From the NCBI GenBank assembly GCA_030544235.1, contig CM060470.1, positions 28,753,098 through 28,817,097 on the forward strand: a stretch of 64,000 nucleotides of DNA. Reading direction: 5' to 3'. The translations under genes and the position numbers were made by a program. The stretch comes from Lepturacanthus savala. Its lineage: Eukaryota > Chordata > Actinopteri > Scombriformes > Trichiuridae. Below are positions 48,260 through 60,410 of this stretch, in pieces (the first letter of the stretch is position 1; every line of letters begins with the position of its first letter). The notes below the pieces were generated by a model. The model did not search any database, was not told where the DNA came from, and saw nothing but the letters and a program-made list of their open reading frames with translations.

Positions 48260-49997
48260 TCTTCCGCGTCTTTGATTGCCCTTTTGGAGGCCTGAACATA
48301 CTTAAAAAGTCCCCATTTTTTCTGGACGCATCAGACCCGGCGAAAAATTACGTATTTCGTAGGTTTTGAAAATGGGCGGGGCAAAATGGCTCAGTAGCGC
48401 CCCCTTTTCACTTTCAAAACACCCCCCCCATAGGGGTTAGTTTATCGTATCTTCACGAAACTCGGCACACGCGTTTATCATGCCAAGGCGCACAAAAAAT
48501 CCTCTTGACGTCATGGTGAAAGTCAAACAGGAAGTCGGCCATTTTGAATCAAACATCGCCGAAGACGCCGTTTGCAGGCAACGTAAATTCACCTACTAGT
48601 CAGACACTATAGCCTGCAGCGGCGTAAAATTTTGGATGTAGCTTCTAAAAGGCTTGATCATGAAAACTCGTCGAAATGGTGAGTTTTCATGGGAGGGCGT
48701 GGCCTCAGCGAGGCCTCAAATTCTGATGTTTCGCCATGAAAAAGGAAGTTGTGTTTTCTCCATGAAAGGAACATCCTAAATGCATGAAATTGATGGTGCA
48801 TGATGCTGGTCCCGCCCTGAACACGTGTATATGTTTATATTCACGCCACGTCAAACCGCCCCCTGCTGGCAGCAGGAAGTCACTGTCGTCACGCTTTAAT
48901 GAATTTCTCAGAGGAAATTATGGATAACCACTTCAAATTGTGTTTATGGCATGTCAAGACCTTTGTGATGAAATGTCTTTAATACCATGAGTATTCATTG
49001 GAGGGCGTGGCCTCGGCGAGGCGGCGAGTTTCCATCCCTCGCCATGTGACATCAACTCATCATAACTTCCACATGCTATATTCTATCTGCACCAAATCTC
49101 TGATGCTTCATAAGGGTCCCGCCCTGAACATATTTATACACTCATATTTACTTACACTCATAGCGCCCCCTATTGGTAGCAGGAAACAACTTTCAAATGT
49201 AAAGCCCCATGCTTTATCTTTAACCTAGACTTACAAAATTCAACAGACACATGGAGTACTTCAGGACGGACAAAAAAGCCTCTTGGATCCATATCCTAAG
49301 TCCGACAGGAAGTCGGCCATCTTGAATTGAACGTCAGTTATATCGCCGTTTGCAGGCGTCATACTTTGACGAACTAGTCCTAGGGATTTATCAGCAGTGA
49401 CTTCAAATTTTGGCTGTGGCATCTAAAGACGTCAATGATGAAAAAACATTGGAATGGTGGCTCTAAAGGTTAGGGCGTGGCCTCGGTGAGGCCTCAAATC
49501 CTGATGTTTCGCCATGAAAAAGGAAGTTGTGATTTCTCCAGGAAAGGAACATCCTAACTGCATGAAATTGATGGTGTATGATGCTGGTCATGCTCTGAAC
49601 ACGTGTACGTGTTTATATTCACGCCACGTCAGACCGCCCCCTGCTGGCAGCAGGAAGTCACTGTTGTCACGCTTTAATGAATTTCTCCTAGAGAATAATC
49701 CACAACCGCTTCAAATCGTGTCTCTAACATTTCAAGAACTTTGTTATGAGAAAGTTTACAAATGGTGACAATTCAGTAATGGGTGTTAGCGTTGCCAGAC
49801 AGCGAATTACGCTGCCTCTCCCTCAGACAGGGAGTTGAGATAGTTTCAACATATTGCCTCAAAATCAATGATCGCCCCCGACACAAAGCAAACACACATG
49901 CTCTGACTCGCCCATACCCCGACTCGCCCATACCCCGACTGCCCATACCCCGCGGTGCACCCGCGAGGGCCCTTCATTGCTGCTTGCAGCACTAGTT
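48260..49997 (+). repeat. Unit 27, full length
   Basis: GAGTATTCATTGG (48989) and TTACAAATGGTGAC (49757) are private. Left half of the GGATGTAGCTTC group with CTAAATGCATG. CGCGGTGCACCCGCGAG end. Confidence 0.95.
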
Positions 49998-50298
49998 AGG
50001 GCCCGAGCGGCGACTGCATAGCAGTCGCGGTACGCGAGGCCCTATTGTTCTCCAAAAGATTATTATTATTATTCTTATTATTATTATTATTATTAGGGCC
50101 CGAGCGGCGACTGCATAGCAGTCGCGGTACCGCGAGGCCCTATTGTTCTCCAAAAGATTATTATTATTATTCTTATTATTAGGGCCCGAGCGGCGACTGC
50201 ATAGCAGTCGCGGTACCGCGAGGCCCTATTGTTCTCCAAAAGATTATTATTATTATTATTATTATTCTTATTATTATTATTATTCTTTTTTTTCTTTT
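49998..50298 (+). repeat. Three palindromic modules with (ATT)n and leader
   Basis: Short form at 49998, long forms at 50095 and 50181. Confidence 0.93.
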
Positions 50299-52025
50299 TC
50301 TTCCGCGTCTTTGATTGCCCTTTTGGAGGCCTGAACATACTTAAAAAGTCCCCATTTTTTCTGGACGCATCAGACCCGGCGAAAAATTACGTATTTCGTA
50401 GGTTTTGAAAATGGGCGGGGCAAAATGGCTCAGTAGCGCCCCCTTTTCACTTTCAAAACACCCCCCCCATAGGGGTTAGTTTATCGTATCTTCACGAAAC
50501 TCGGCACACGCGTTTATCATGCCAAGGCGCACAAAAAATCCTCTTGACGTCATGGTGAAAGTCAAACAGGAAGTCGGCCATTTTGAATCAAACATCGCCG
50601 AAGACGCCGTTTGCAGGCAACGTAAATTCACCTACTAGTCAGACACTATAGCCTGCAGCGGCGTAAAATTTTGGTTGTAGCATCTAAAAGGCTTGATCAT
50701 GAAAACTCGTTGAAATGGTGAGTTTTCATGGGAGGGCGTGGCCTCGGCGAGGCCTCAAATTCTGATGTTTCGCCATGAAAAAGGAAGTTGTGTTTTCTCC
50801 ATGAAAGGAACATCCTAACTGCATGAAATTGATGGTGCATGATGCTGGTCCCGCCCTGAACACGTGTATATGTTTATATTCACACCACGTCAAACCGCCC
50901 CCTGCTGGCAGCAGGAAGTCACTGTCGTCACGCTTTAATAAATTTCTCAGAGGAAATTATGGATAACCACTTCAAATTGTGTTTCTGGCATGTCAAGACC
51001 TTTGTGATGAAATGTCTTTAATACCATGAGTTTTCATTGGAGGGCGTGGCCTCGGTGAGGCGGCGAGTTTCCATCCCTCGCCATGTGACATCAACTCATC
51101 ATAACTTCCACATGCTATATTCTATCTGCACCAAATCTCTGATGCTTCATAAGGGTCCCGCCCTGAACATATTCATACACTCATATCCACTCACACTCAT
51201 AGCGCCCCCTATTGGTAGCAGGAAATAACTTTCAAATGTAAAGCCCCATGCTTTATCTTTAACCTAGACTTACAAAATTCAGCAGACACATGGAGTACTT
51301 CAGGACGGACAAAAAAGCCTCTTGGATCCATATCCTAAGTCCGACAGGAAGTCAGCCATCTTGAATTGAACGTCAGTGATATCGCCGTTTGGAGGCGTCA
51401 TACTTTGACGAACTAGTCCTAGGGATTTATCAGCAGTGACTTCAAATTTTGGCTGTGGCATCTAAAAACGTCAATGATGAAAAAACATTGAAATGGTGGC
51501 TCTAAAGGTTAGGGCGTGGCCTCGGTGAGGCCTCAAATCCTGATGTTTCGCCATGAAAAAGGAAGTTGTGATTTCTAGAGGAAAGAAACATCCTTACTGC
51601 ATGAAATTGATGGTGTATGATGCTGGTCCCTCTCTGAACACGTGTACGTGTTTATATTCACGCCACGTCAGACCGCCCCCTGCTGGCAGCAGGAAGTCAA
51701 TGTTGTCACGCTTTAATGAATTTCTCCTAGAGAATAACCCACAGCCGCTTCAAATCGTGTCTCTAACATCTCAAGAACTTTGTTATGAGAAAGTTTACAA
51801 ACGGTGACAATTCAGTAATGCGTGTTAGCGTTGCCAGACAGCGAATTACGCAGCCTCTCCCTCAGACAGGGACTTGAGATAGTTTCAACATATTGCCTCA
51901 AAATCAACGATCGCCCCCGACACAAAGCAAACACATATGCTCTGACTCGCCCATACCCCGACTGCCCATACCCCGACTCGCCCATACCCCGCGAGGGCCC
52001 TTAAATGCTGCTTGCAGCACTAGTT
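50299..52025 (+). repeat. Unit 28, full length
   Basis: Combines TTCTAGAGGAAAGAAAC of the 11/13/19/22 group with the ordinary AGAAAGTTTAC and with GGTCCCTCTCTGAACACG, so it is a mosaic. ATATTCATACAC and CATATCCACTC tie its middle to unit 4. The minisatellite order is altered (ACTGCCCATACCCC in the middle). Confidence 0.95.
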
Positions 52026-52057
52026 ATTATTATTATTATTATTCTTTTTTTTCTTTG
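52026..52057 (+). repeat. ATT tract and leader between units 28 and 29
   Basis: Six ATT triplets and the T-rich leader, with no palindromic module. Confidence 0.9.
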
Positions 52058-53793
52058 TCTTCCGCGTCTTTGATTGCCCTTTTGGAGGCCTGAACATACT
52101 TAAAAAGTCCCCATTTTTTCTGGACGCATCAGACCCGGCGAAAAATTACGTATTTCGTAGGTTTTGAAAATGGGCGGGGCAAAATGGCTCAGTAGCGCCC
52201 CCTTTTCACTTTCAAAACACCCCCCCCATAGGGGTTAGTTTATCGTATCTTCACGAAACTCGGCACACGCGTTTATCATGCCAAGGCGCACAAAAAATCC
52301 TCTTGACGTCATGGTGAAAGTCAAACAGGAAGTCGGCCATTTTGAATCAAACATCGCCGAAGACGCCGTTTGCAGGCAACGTAAATTCACCTACTAGTCA
52401 GACACTATAGCCTGCAGCGGCGTAAAATTTTGGATGTAGCTTCTAAAAGGCTTGATCATGAAAACTCGTCGAAATGGTGAGTTTTCATGGGAGGGCGTGG
52501 CCTCGGCGAGGACTCAAATTCTGATGTTTCGCCATGAAAAAGGAAGTTGTGTTTTCTCCATGAAAGGAACATCCTAAATGCATGAAATTGATGGTGCATG
52601 ATGCTGGTCCCGCCCTGAACACGTGTATATGTTTATATTCACGCCACGTCAAACCGCCCCCTGCTGGCAGCAGGAAGTCACTGTCGTCACGCTTTAATGA
52701 ATTTCTCAGAGGAAATTATGGATAACCACTTCAAATTGTGTTTATGGCATGTCAAGACCTTTGTGATGAAATGTGTTTAATACCATGAGTTTTCATTGGA
52801 GGGCGTGGCCTCGGCGAGGCGGCGAGTTTCCATCCCTCGCCATGTGACATCAACTCATCATAACTTCCACATGCTATATTCTATCTGCACCAAATCTCTG
52901 ATGCTTCATAAGGGTCCCGCCCTGAACATATTTATACACTCATATTCACTCACACTCATAGCGCCCCCTATTGGTAGCAGGAAATAACTTTCAAATGTAA
53001 AGCCCCATGCTTTATCTTTAACCTAGACTTACAAAATTCGGCAGACACATGGAGTACTTCAGGACGGACAAAAAAGCCTCTTGAATCCATATCCTAAGTC
53101 CGACAGGAAGTCGGCCATCTTGAATTGAACGTCAGTGATATCGCCGTTTGCAGGCAATGTACTTTGCCGAACTAGTCCTAGGGATTTATCAGCAGTGACT
53201 TCAAATTTTGGCTGTGGCATCTAAAGACGTCAATGATGAAAAAACATTGAAATGGTGGCTCTAAAAATTAGGGCGTGGCCTCGGTGAGGCCTCAAATCCT
53301 GATGTTTCGCCATGAAAAAGGAAGTTGTGATTTCTCCAGGAAAGGAACATCCTAACTGCATGAAATTGATGGTGTATGATGCTGGTCATGCTCTGAACAC
53401 GTGTACGTGTTTATATTCACGCCACATCAGACCGCCCCCTGCTGGCAGCAGGAAGTCACTGTCGTCACGCTTTAATGAATTTCTCCTAGAGAATGACCCA
53501 CAACCGCTTCAAATCGTGTCTCTAACATCTCAAGAACTTTGTTATGAGAAAGTTTTCAAACGGTGACAATTCAGTAATGGGTGTTAGCGTTGGCAGACAG
53601 CGAATTACGCTGCCTCTCCCTCAGACAGGAAGTTGAGATAGTTTCAACATATTGCCTCAAAATCAACGATCGCCCCGACACAAAGCAAACACACATGCTC
53701 TGACTCGCCCATACCCCGACTCGCCATACCCCGACCGCCCACACCCCGCGGTGCACCCGCGAGGGCCCTTCATTGCTGCTTGCAGCACTAGTT
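52058..53793 (+). repeat. Unit 29, full length
   Basis: Has GGCGAGGACTCAAATTC (52506), GCAATGTACTTTGCCG (53155), GGCTCTAAAAATTAGGG and GAATGACCCACAACC as private changes. The minisatellite has lost one C (CTCGCCATACC). CGCGGTGCACCCGCGAG end. Confidence 0.95.
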
Positions 53794-53917
53794 ATTATTA
53801 TTATTAGGGCCCGAGCGGCGACTGCATAGCAGTCGCGGTACCGCGAGGCCCTATTGTTCTCCAAAAGATTATTATTATTATTATTATTATTCTTATTCTT
53901 ATTCTTTTTTTTCTTTG
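53794..53917 (+). repeat. Palindromic module, ATT tracts and leader
   Basis: Long form at 53806, with ATT triplets on both sides. Confidence 0.92.
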
Positions 53918-55644
53918 TCTTCCGCGTCTTTGATTGCCCTTTTGGAGGCCTGAACATACTTAAAAAGTCCCCATTTTTTCTGGACGCATCAGACCCGGCG
54001 AAAAATTACGTATTTCGTAGGTTTTGAAAATGGGCGGGGCAAAATGGCTCAGTAGCGCCCCCTTGTCACTTTCAAAACACCCCCCCCATAGGGGTTAGTT
54101 TATCGTATCTTCACGAAACTCGGCACACGCGTTTATCATGCCAAGGCGCACAAAAAATCCTCTTGACGTCATGGTGAAAGTCAAACAGGAAGTCGGCCAT
54201 TTTTAATCAAACATCGACGAAGACGCCGTTTGCAGGCAACGTAAATTCACCTACTAGTCAGACACTATAGCCTGCAGCGGCGTAAAATTTTGGTTGTAGC
54301 ATCTAAAAGGCTTGATCATGAAAACTCGTCGAAATGGTGAGTTTTCATGGGAGGGCGTGGCCTCTGCGAGGCCTCAAATTCTGATGTTTCGCCATGAAAA
54401 AGGAAGTTGTGTTTTCTCCATGAAAGGAACATCCTAACTGCATGAAATTGATGGTGTATGATGCTGGTCCCGCCCTGAACACGTGTATATGTTTATATTC
54501 ACGCCACGTCAAACCGCCCCCTGCTGGCAGCAGGAAGTCACTGTCGTCACGCTTTAATGAATTTCTCAGAGGAAATTATGGATAACCACTTCAAATTGTG
54601 TTTCTGGCATGTCAAGACCTTTGTGATGAAATGTCTTTAATACCATGAGTTTTCATTGGAGGGCGTGGCCTCGGCGAGGCGGCGAGTTTCCATCCCTCGC
54701 CATGTGACATCAACTCATCATAACTTCCACATGCTATATTCTATCTGCACCAAATCTCTGATGCTTCATAAGGGTCCTGTCCTGAACATATTTATACACT
54801 CATATTCACTTACACTCATAGCGCCCCCTATTGGTAGCAGGAAATAACTTTCAAATGTAAAGCCCCATGCTTTATCTTTAACCTAGACTTACGAAATTCG
54901 GCAGACACATGGAGTACTTCAGGACGGACAAAAAAGCCTCTTGGATCCATATCCTAAGTCCGACAGGAAGTCGGCCATCTTGAATTGAACGTCAGCGATA
55001 TCGCCGTTTGCAGGCATCATACTTTGACGAACTAGTCCTAGGGATTTATCAGCAGTGACTTCAAATTTTGGCTGTGGCATCTAAAGACGTCAATGATGAA
55101 AAAACATTGAAATGGTGGCTCTAAAGGTTAGGGCGTGGCCTCGGTGAGGCCTCAAATCCTGATGTTTCGCCATGAAAAAGGAAGTTGTGATTTCTAGAGG
55201 AAAGAAACATCCTAACTGCATGAAATTGATGGTGTATGATGCTGGTCATGCTCTGAACACGTGTACGTGTTTATATTCACGCCACGTCAGACCGCCCCCT
55301 GCTGGCAGCAGGAAGTCACTGTTGTCACGCTTTAATGAATTTCTCCTAGAGAATAACCCACAACCGCTTCAAATCGTGTCTCTAACATCTCAAGAACTTT
55401 GTTATGAGAAACTTTACAAACGGTGACAATTCAGTAATGGGTGTTAGCGTTGGCAGACAGCGAATTACGCTGCCTCTCCCTCAGACAGGGACTTGAGATA
55501 GTTTCAACATATTGCCTCAAAATCAACGATCGCCCCCGACACAAAGCAAACACATATGCTCTGACTCGCCCATACCCCGACTCGCCCATACCCCGACTGC
55601 CCATACCCCGCGAGGGCCCTTCAATGCTGCTTGCAGCACTAGTT
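53918..55644 (+). repeat. Unit 30, full length
   Basis: Sister of unit 34: identical body length and shared GGCCTCTGCGAGGCC, TTTTTAATCAAACATCGACG and TTCTAGAGGAAAGAAAC. A module follows here but not after unit 34. Confidence 0.95.
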
Positions 55645-55743
55645 AGGGCCCGAGCGGCGACTGCATAGCAGTCGCGGTACGCGAGGCCCTATTGTTCTCC
55701 AAAAGATTATTATTATTCTTATTATTATTCTTTTTTTTCTTTG
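55645..55743 (+). repeat. Palindromic module, ATT tract and leader
   Basis: Short form directly after ACTAGTT. Confidence 0.92.
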
Positions 55744-57480
55744 TCTTCCGCGTCTTTGAATGCCCTTTTGGAGGCCTGAACATACCTAAAAAGTCCCCAT
55801 TTTTTCTGGACGCATCAGGCCCGGCGAAAAATTACATATTTCATCGGTTTTGAAAATGGGCGGGGCAAAATGGCTCAGTAGCGCCCCCTTGTCACTTTCA
55901 AAACACCCCCCCCATAGGGGTTAGTTTATCGTATCTTCACGAAACTCGGCACACGCGTTTATCATGCCAAGGCGCACAAAAAATCCTCTTGACGTCATGG
56001 TGAAAGTCAAACAGGAAGTCGGCCATTTTGAATCAAACATCGCCGAAGACGCCGTTTGCAGGCAACGAAATTCACCTACTAGTCAGAGACTATAGCCTGC
56101 AGCGGCGTAAAATTTTGGTTGTAGCATCTAAAAGGCTTGATCATGAAAACTCGTCGAAATGGTGAGTTTTCATTGGAGGGCGTGGCCTCGGCGAGGCCTC
56201 AAATTCTGATGTTTCGCCATGAAAAAGGAAGTTGTGTTTTCTCCATGAAAGGAACATCCTAACTGCATGAAATTGATGGTGTATGATGCTGGTCATGCTC
56301 TGAACACGTGTATATGTTTATATTCACGCCACGTCAAACCGCCCCCTGCTGGCAGCAGGAAGTCACTGTCGTCACGCTTTAATAAATTTCTCAGAGGAAA
56401 TTATGGATAACCACTTCAAATTGTGTTTATGGCATGTCAAGACCTTTGTGATGAAATGTCTTTAATACCATGAGTTTTCTTTGGAGGGCGTGGCCTCAGC
56501 GAGGCGGCGAGTTTCCATCCCTCGCCATGTGACATCAACTCATCATAACTTCCACATGCTATATTCTATCTGCACCAAATCTCTGATGCTTCATAAGGGT
56601 CCCGCCCTGAACATATTTATACACTCATATTCACTTACACTCATAGCGCCCCCTATTGGTAGCAGGAAATAACTTTCAAATGTAAAGCCCCATGCTTTAT
56701 CTTTAACCTAGACTTACAAAATTCAACAGACACATGGAGTACTTCAGGACGGACAAAAAAGCCTCTTGGATCCATATCCTAAGTCCGACAGGAAGTCGGC
56801 CATCTTGAATTGAACGTCAGCGATATCGCCGTTTGCAGGCGTCATACTTTGACGAACTAGTCCTAGGGATTTATCAGCAGTGACTTCAAATTTTGGCTGT
56901 GGCATCTAAAGACGTCAATGATGAAAAAACATTGAAATGGTGGCTCTAAAGGTTAGGGCGTGGCCTCGGTGAGGCCTCAAATCCTGATGTTTCGCCATGA
57001 AAAAGGAAGTTGTGATTTCTCCAGGAAAGGAACATCCTAACTGCATGAAATTGATGGTGTATGATGCTGGTCCCTCTCTGAACACGTGTACATGTTTATA
57101 TTCACGCCACATCAAACCGCCCCCTGCTGGCAACAGGAAGTCACTGTCGTGACACTTTAATAAATTTCTCCTCGAGAATAACCCGCAACCGCTTCAAATC
57201 GTGTCTCTAACATCTCAAGAACTTTGTTATGAGAAAGTTTACAAACGGGGACAATTCAGTAATGGGTGATAGCATTGCGAGACAGCGAATTACGCTGCCT
57301 CTCCCTCAGACAGGGAGTTGAGATGGTTTCAACATATTGCCTCAAAATCAACGATCGCCCCCGACACAAAGCAAACACACATGCTCTGACTCGCCCATAC
57401 CCCGACTCGCCCGTACCCCGACCGCCCATACCCCGCGGTGCACCCGCGAGGGCCCTTCATTGCTGCTTGCAGCACTAGTT
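55744..57480 (+). repeat. Unit 31, full length
   Basis: Sister of unit 26, 9,244 bp away. They differ at scattered bases, for example GGCCTCAGCGAGGCGG here against GGCCTCGGCGAGGCGG there. CGCGGTGCACCCGCGAG end and a short ATT tract behind. Confidence 0.95.
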
Positions 57481-57503
57481 ATTATTATTCTTTTTTTTCT
57501 TTT

Positions 57504-58549
57504 TCTTCCGCGTCTTTGATTGCCCTTTTGGAGGCCTGAACATACTTAAAAAGTCCCCATTTTTTCTGGACGCATCAGACCCGGCGAAAAATTACGTATT
57601 TCGTAGGTTTTGAAAATGGGCGGGGCAAAATGGCTCAGTAGCGCCCCCTTGTCACTTTCAAAACACCCCCCCCATAGGGGTTAGTTTATCGTATCTTCAC
57701 GAAACTCGGCACACGCGTTTATCATGCCAAGGCGCACAAAAAATCCTCTTGACGTCATGGTGAAAGTCAAACAGGAAGTCGGCCATTTTGAATCAAACAT
57801 CGGCCAAGACGCCGTTTGCAGGCGACGTAATTTCACCTACTAGTCAGACACTATAGCCTGCAGCGGCGTAAAATTTTGGTCGTACCTTCTAAAAGGCTTG
57901 ATCATGAAAAATCATTGAAATGGTGAGTTTTCATGGGAGGGCGTGGCCTCGGCGAGGCCTCAAATTCTGATGTTTCGCCATGAAAAAGAAAGTTGTGTTT
58001 TCTCCATGAAAGGAACATCCTAACTGCATGAAATTGATGGTGTATGATGCTGGTCCCGCCCTGAACACGTGTATATGTTTATAATCACGCCACGTCAAAC
58101 CGCCCCCTGCTGGCAGCAGGAAGTCACTGTCGTCACGCTTTAATGAATTTCTCAGAGGAAATTATGGATAACCACTTCAAATTGTGTTTATGGCATGTCA
58201 AGACCTTTGTGATGAAATGTCTTTAATACCATGAGTTTTCATTGGAGGGCGTGGCCTCGGCGAGGCGGCGAGTTTCCATCCCTCGCCATGTGACATCAAC
58301 TCATCATAACTTCCACATGCTATATTCTATCTGCACCAAATCTCTGATGCTTCATAAGGGTCCCGCCCTGAACGTATTTATACACTCATATTCACTCACA
58401 CTCATAGCGCCCCCTATTGGTAGCAGGAAATCACTTTCAAATGTAAAGCCCCATGCTTTATCTTTAACCTAGACTTACAAAATTCGGCAGACACATGGAG
58501 TACTTCAGGACAGACAAAAAAGCCTCTTGGATCCATATCCTAAGTTTAA
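57504..58549 (+). repeat. Unit 32, truncated in the B half
   Basis: Copy of the unit 2/3 subfamily (CGGCCAAGACG, GGTCGTACCTTC, GAACGTATTTATAC). It stops at CCTAAGTTTAA, about 680 bp short, and runs directly into TTCTTTTTTTTCTTTG of unit 33. Confidence 0.94.
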
Positions 58550-58565
58550 TTCTTTTTTTTCTTTG

Positions 58566-60292
58566 TCTTCCGCGTCTTTGAATGCCCTTTTGGAGGCCTG
58601 AACATACCTAAAAAGTCCCCATTTTTTCTGGACGCATCAGGCCCGGCGAAAAATTACGTATTTCATCGGTTTTGAAAATGGGCGGGGCAAAATGGCTCAG
58701 TAGCGCCCCCTTGTCACTTTCAAAACACCCCCCCCATAGGGGTTAGTTTATCGTATCTTCACGAAACTCGGCACACGCGTTTATCATGCCAAGGCGCACA
58801 AAAAATCCTCTTGACGTCATGGTGAAAGTCAAACAGGAAGTCGGCCATTTTTAATCAAACATCGACGAAGACGCCGTTTGCTGGCAACGTAAATTCACCT
58901 ACTAGTCAGAGACTATAGCCTGCAGCGGCGTAAAATTTTGGTTGTACCATCTAAAAGGCTTGATCATGAAAACTCGTCGAAATGGTGAGTTTTCATGGGA
59001 GGGCGTGGCCTCGGCGAGGCCTCAAATTCTGATGTTTCGCCATGAAAAAGGAAGTTGTGTTTTCTCCATGAAAGGAACATCCTAACTGTATGAAATTGAT
59101 GGTGTATGATGCTGGTCCCGCCCTGAACACGTGTATATGTTTATATTCACGCCACGTCAAACCGCCCCCTGCTGGCAGCAGGAAGTCACTGTCGTCACGC
59201 TTTAATGAATTTCTCAGAGGAAATTATGGATAACCACTTCAAATTGTGTTTCTGGCATGTCAAGACCTTTGTGATGAAATGTGTTTAATACCATGAGTTT
59301 TCATTGGAGGGCGTGGCCTCGGCGAGGCGGCGAGTTTCCATCCCTCGCCATGTGACATCAACTCATCATAACTTCCACATGCTATATTCTATCTGCACCA
59401 AATCTCTGATGCTTCATAAGGGTCCCGCCCTGAACATATTTATACACTCATATTCACTCACACTCACAGCGCCCCCTATTGGTAGCAGGAAATAACTTTA
59501 AAATGTAAAGCCCCATGCTTTATCTTTAACCTAGACTTACAAAATTCGGCAGACACATGGAGTACTTCAGGACGGACAAAAAAGCCTCTTGGATCCATAT
59601 CCTAAGTCCGACAGGAAGTCAGCCATCTTGAATTGAACGTCAGCGATATCGCCGTTTGCAGGCATCATACTTTGACGAACTAGTCCTAGGGATTTATCAG
59701 CAGTGACTTCAAATTTTGGCTGTGGCATCTAAAGACGTCAATGATGAAAAAACATTGAAATGGTGGCTCTAAAGGTTAGGGCGTGGCCTCGGTGAGGCCT
59801 CAAATCCTGATGTTTCGCCATGAAAAAGGAAGTTGTGATTTCTCCAGGAAAGGAACATCCTAACTGCATGAAATTGATGGTGTATGATGCTGGTCATGCT
59901 CTGAACACGTGTACGTGTTTATATACACGCCACGTCAGACCGCCCCCTGCTGGCAGCAGGAAGTCACTGTTGTCACGCTTTAATGAATTTCTCCTAGAGA
60001 ATAACCCGCAACCGCTTCAAATCATGTCTCTAACATCTCAAGAACTTTGTTATGAGAAAGTTTACAAACGGTGACAATTCAGTAATGGGTGTTAGCGTTG
60101 GCAGACAGCGAATTACGCTGCCTCTCCCTCAGACAGGGACTTGAGATAGTTTCAACATATTGCCTCAAAATCAACGATCGCCCCCGACACAAAGCAAACA
60201 CATATGCTCTGACTCGCCCATACCCCGACTCGCCCATACCCCGACTGCCCATACCCCGCGAGGGCCCTTCAATGCTGCTTGCAGCACTAGTT
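58566..60292 (+). repeat. Unit 33, full length
   Basis: Appears identical to unit 35 in every stretch compared, including the private CTTTAAAATGTAAAG, GTTTGCTGGCAACG, GTTGTACCATC and CTAACTGTATGAAA. The left half also matches unit 5. Confidence 0.95.
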
Positions 60293-60410
60293 CTTTTTAG
60301 GGCCCGAGCGGCGACTGCATAGCAGTCGCGGTACCGCGAGGCCCTATTGTTCTCCAAAAGATTATTATTATTATTATTATTATTCTTATTCTTATTCTTT
60401 TTTTTCTTTG
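60293..60410 (+). repeat. Module inserted in a leader sequence
   Basis: ACTAGTTCTTTTT is interrupted by a long-form module at 60299, seven ATT-type triplets and CTTATTCTTATTC, then a complete leader. The same arrangement recurs at 63879. Confidence 0.92.
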
